NCBI RefSeq assembly: GCF_949987535.1
Contig: NW_026645845.1
Span: 124,001 to 188,000 of the forward strand
DNA from: Balaenoptera acutorostrata
Lineage: Eukaryota; Chordata; Mammalia; Artiodactyla; Balaenopteridae
DNA length: 64,000 nt
Reading direction: 5' to 3'
The position numbers and the translations under genes are program-made. The notes beneath the pieces were generated by a model. That model saw nothing but the letters and a program-made list of their open reading frames with translations. It searched no databases and was not told where the DNA came from. Positions 63,349 to 64,000 of this stretch are shown here, piece by piece. The number at the start of each line of letters is the position of its first letter. Position 1 is the first letter of the stretch.

Positions 63349-64000
63349 AGAAGTTGGGGTCCTCATGTACAATGGAATATCACTCAGCCATGAAATCAAC
63401 GTCATAAGGCTAGTAGCAGCACGATGAGTGGATTTAGGTACGACGATTCTAAGTGAAATAAGTCACACAGAAAAAGACACTTATCCTAAGATATCACTTA
63501 GAGAGGGAATGTAAAAACCGCTACACTTGAACTGAATTGCAAAACAGAACAGAGTCACACATTTAGGAAACACACTATGGCTGCTGAACGGGAAAGGTGA
63601 GGTGGGGTGATGCATAAAACAAGGGTTTCAAATTAGCTCAGATACCGTTCCATAAACCCAATATGTAAGAGACAAGACCTATTCCTTTTTCAGTGAACTG
63701 GACTCAACACCCCCTATTCACCGCACAAGAATATATCTGACTAGTAAGAATCTTCAAACCTATGTATTGATATCTCTCTGTAAGTGAGTCAAGGGGGTGT
63801 AAAGCGGCATAAACTCAGCCGTGAAAAGGAGCTAAACCCCATTATAAAAATAAATTACTTTTCAAAACCCGTGAAACAAAGGCAGTGAAAGAGAGAGAAA
63901 TTCTTACAAAATTCGTTCAGGGGCTGTGATGCAACCTGGATTGACCATATCTAGACCCACAGCTGATTGAGACATAAGGGTGGACACTCTTGGGGCTGAG
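63349..64000 (+). repeat. Satellite monomer M37 (type F), cut by the window end
   Basis: The first 652 bp only. It shares gttggggtcc, atcctaagatatc, cttagagaggg and taagagacaagacctattcc with M36. It stops before the variable segment at offset ~660 and before the palindrome, so its 3' type cannot be read. Confidence 0.95.

Larger units (their letters stand above)
1..64000 (+). repeat. Satellite DNA array, ~1,760-bp monomer, 36.4 copies, head to tail
   Basis: The phrase agaagttgtggtcctcatg, or a one-base variant, recurs every 1,756-1,762 bp from position 1 to 63349, always on the same strand, and the sequence between recurrences aligns throughout. I measured every unit from this anchor. Every departure from 1,760 bp can be traced to a specific small indel. 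No transposon insertion, inversion or unique sequence interrupts the array. Long uninterrupted arrays of this kind are typical of centromeric or C-band heterochromatin. The monomer length and the L1-derived half fit the common cetacean satellite as I remember it. That identification is recollection plus inference; the tandem structure is read directly. A baleen whale or a non-dolphin toothed whale would fit 1,760 bp best. Confidence 0.97.

Noticed and set aside
63134..63427. 97-aa frame ending with MYNGISLSHEINV as a partial L1 ORF2 protein
   Set aside because: It is in a different frame from the ORF2-like peptides through this region (WIKKLW... lies in another frame), so it is a shadow of the L1 remnant, not a coding piece.
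1..64000. CRISPR array or bacterial origin of the window
   Set aside because: Repeats are ~1,760 bp and contiguous with no short repeat-spacer pattern; the L1 content is mammalian and no prokaryotic gene is present.
1..64000. Assembly artefact from repeating one sequence
   Set aside because: Each monomer has private changes and type-specific markers in a consistent order, and length differences trace to individual indels. A copy error would give identical units. Collapse or mis-joining of some units still cannot be excluded without reads.

Overview
The whole window is one uninterrupted head-to-tail satellite DNA array. Taking the first base as the start of a unit, it holds 36 complete monomers (M1 to M36, 1,756-1,762 bp, most exactly 1,760 bp) and 652 bp of a 37th. 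All lie in the same orientation and no foreign sequence breaks the array. I find no functional protein-coding gene, tRNA, rRNA or CRISPR array. The open reading frames recur once per monomer and are by-products of the repeat.

Organism: a mammal, most probably a whale. More than half of each monomer reads as a decayed LINE-1 (L1) 3' end of artiodactyl/cetacean type: the C-terminal part of ORF2, its stop codon, the 3' UTR and a remnant A-rich tail. A ~1.76-kb satellite built on an L1 fragment fits what I recall of the 'common cetacean satellite' (about 1,750 bp in baleen whales and several toothed whales, shorter in dolphins). That name comes from memory of the family, not from a search.

Monomer anatomy (offsets in M1): 1-166 end of ORF2 with stop codon at 164-166; 167 to about 525 L1 3' UTR and A-rich end; about 531-1204 sequence I cannot assign; about 1215-1760 upstream ORF2 sequence, which continues into the next unit. 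A perfect 72-bp palindrome (offsets 1323-1394) sits inside the ORF2 part and interrupts the L1 similarity.

Array layout from diagnostic variants: M1-M2 (group 1); M3-M5 (E/F types); M6-M8 (mixed); M9-M11 (group 1 again); M12-M15 (G type); M16; M17-M18 (H type); M19-M34, a higher-order repeat domain whose units follow the order A-B-C-D, with some units shortened to three by chimeric monomers; M34-M37 (E/F again). Chimeric monomers (M3, M8, M14, M15, M19, M24, M30, M34) and a short patch in M25 record unequal crossing-over and gene conversion. The most interesting signals are the palindrome, paired changes in its two arms (M36, and M26 compared with M33), and the A-B-C-D order with its deletion chimeras.
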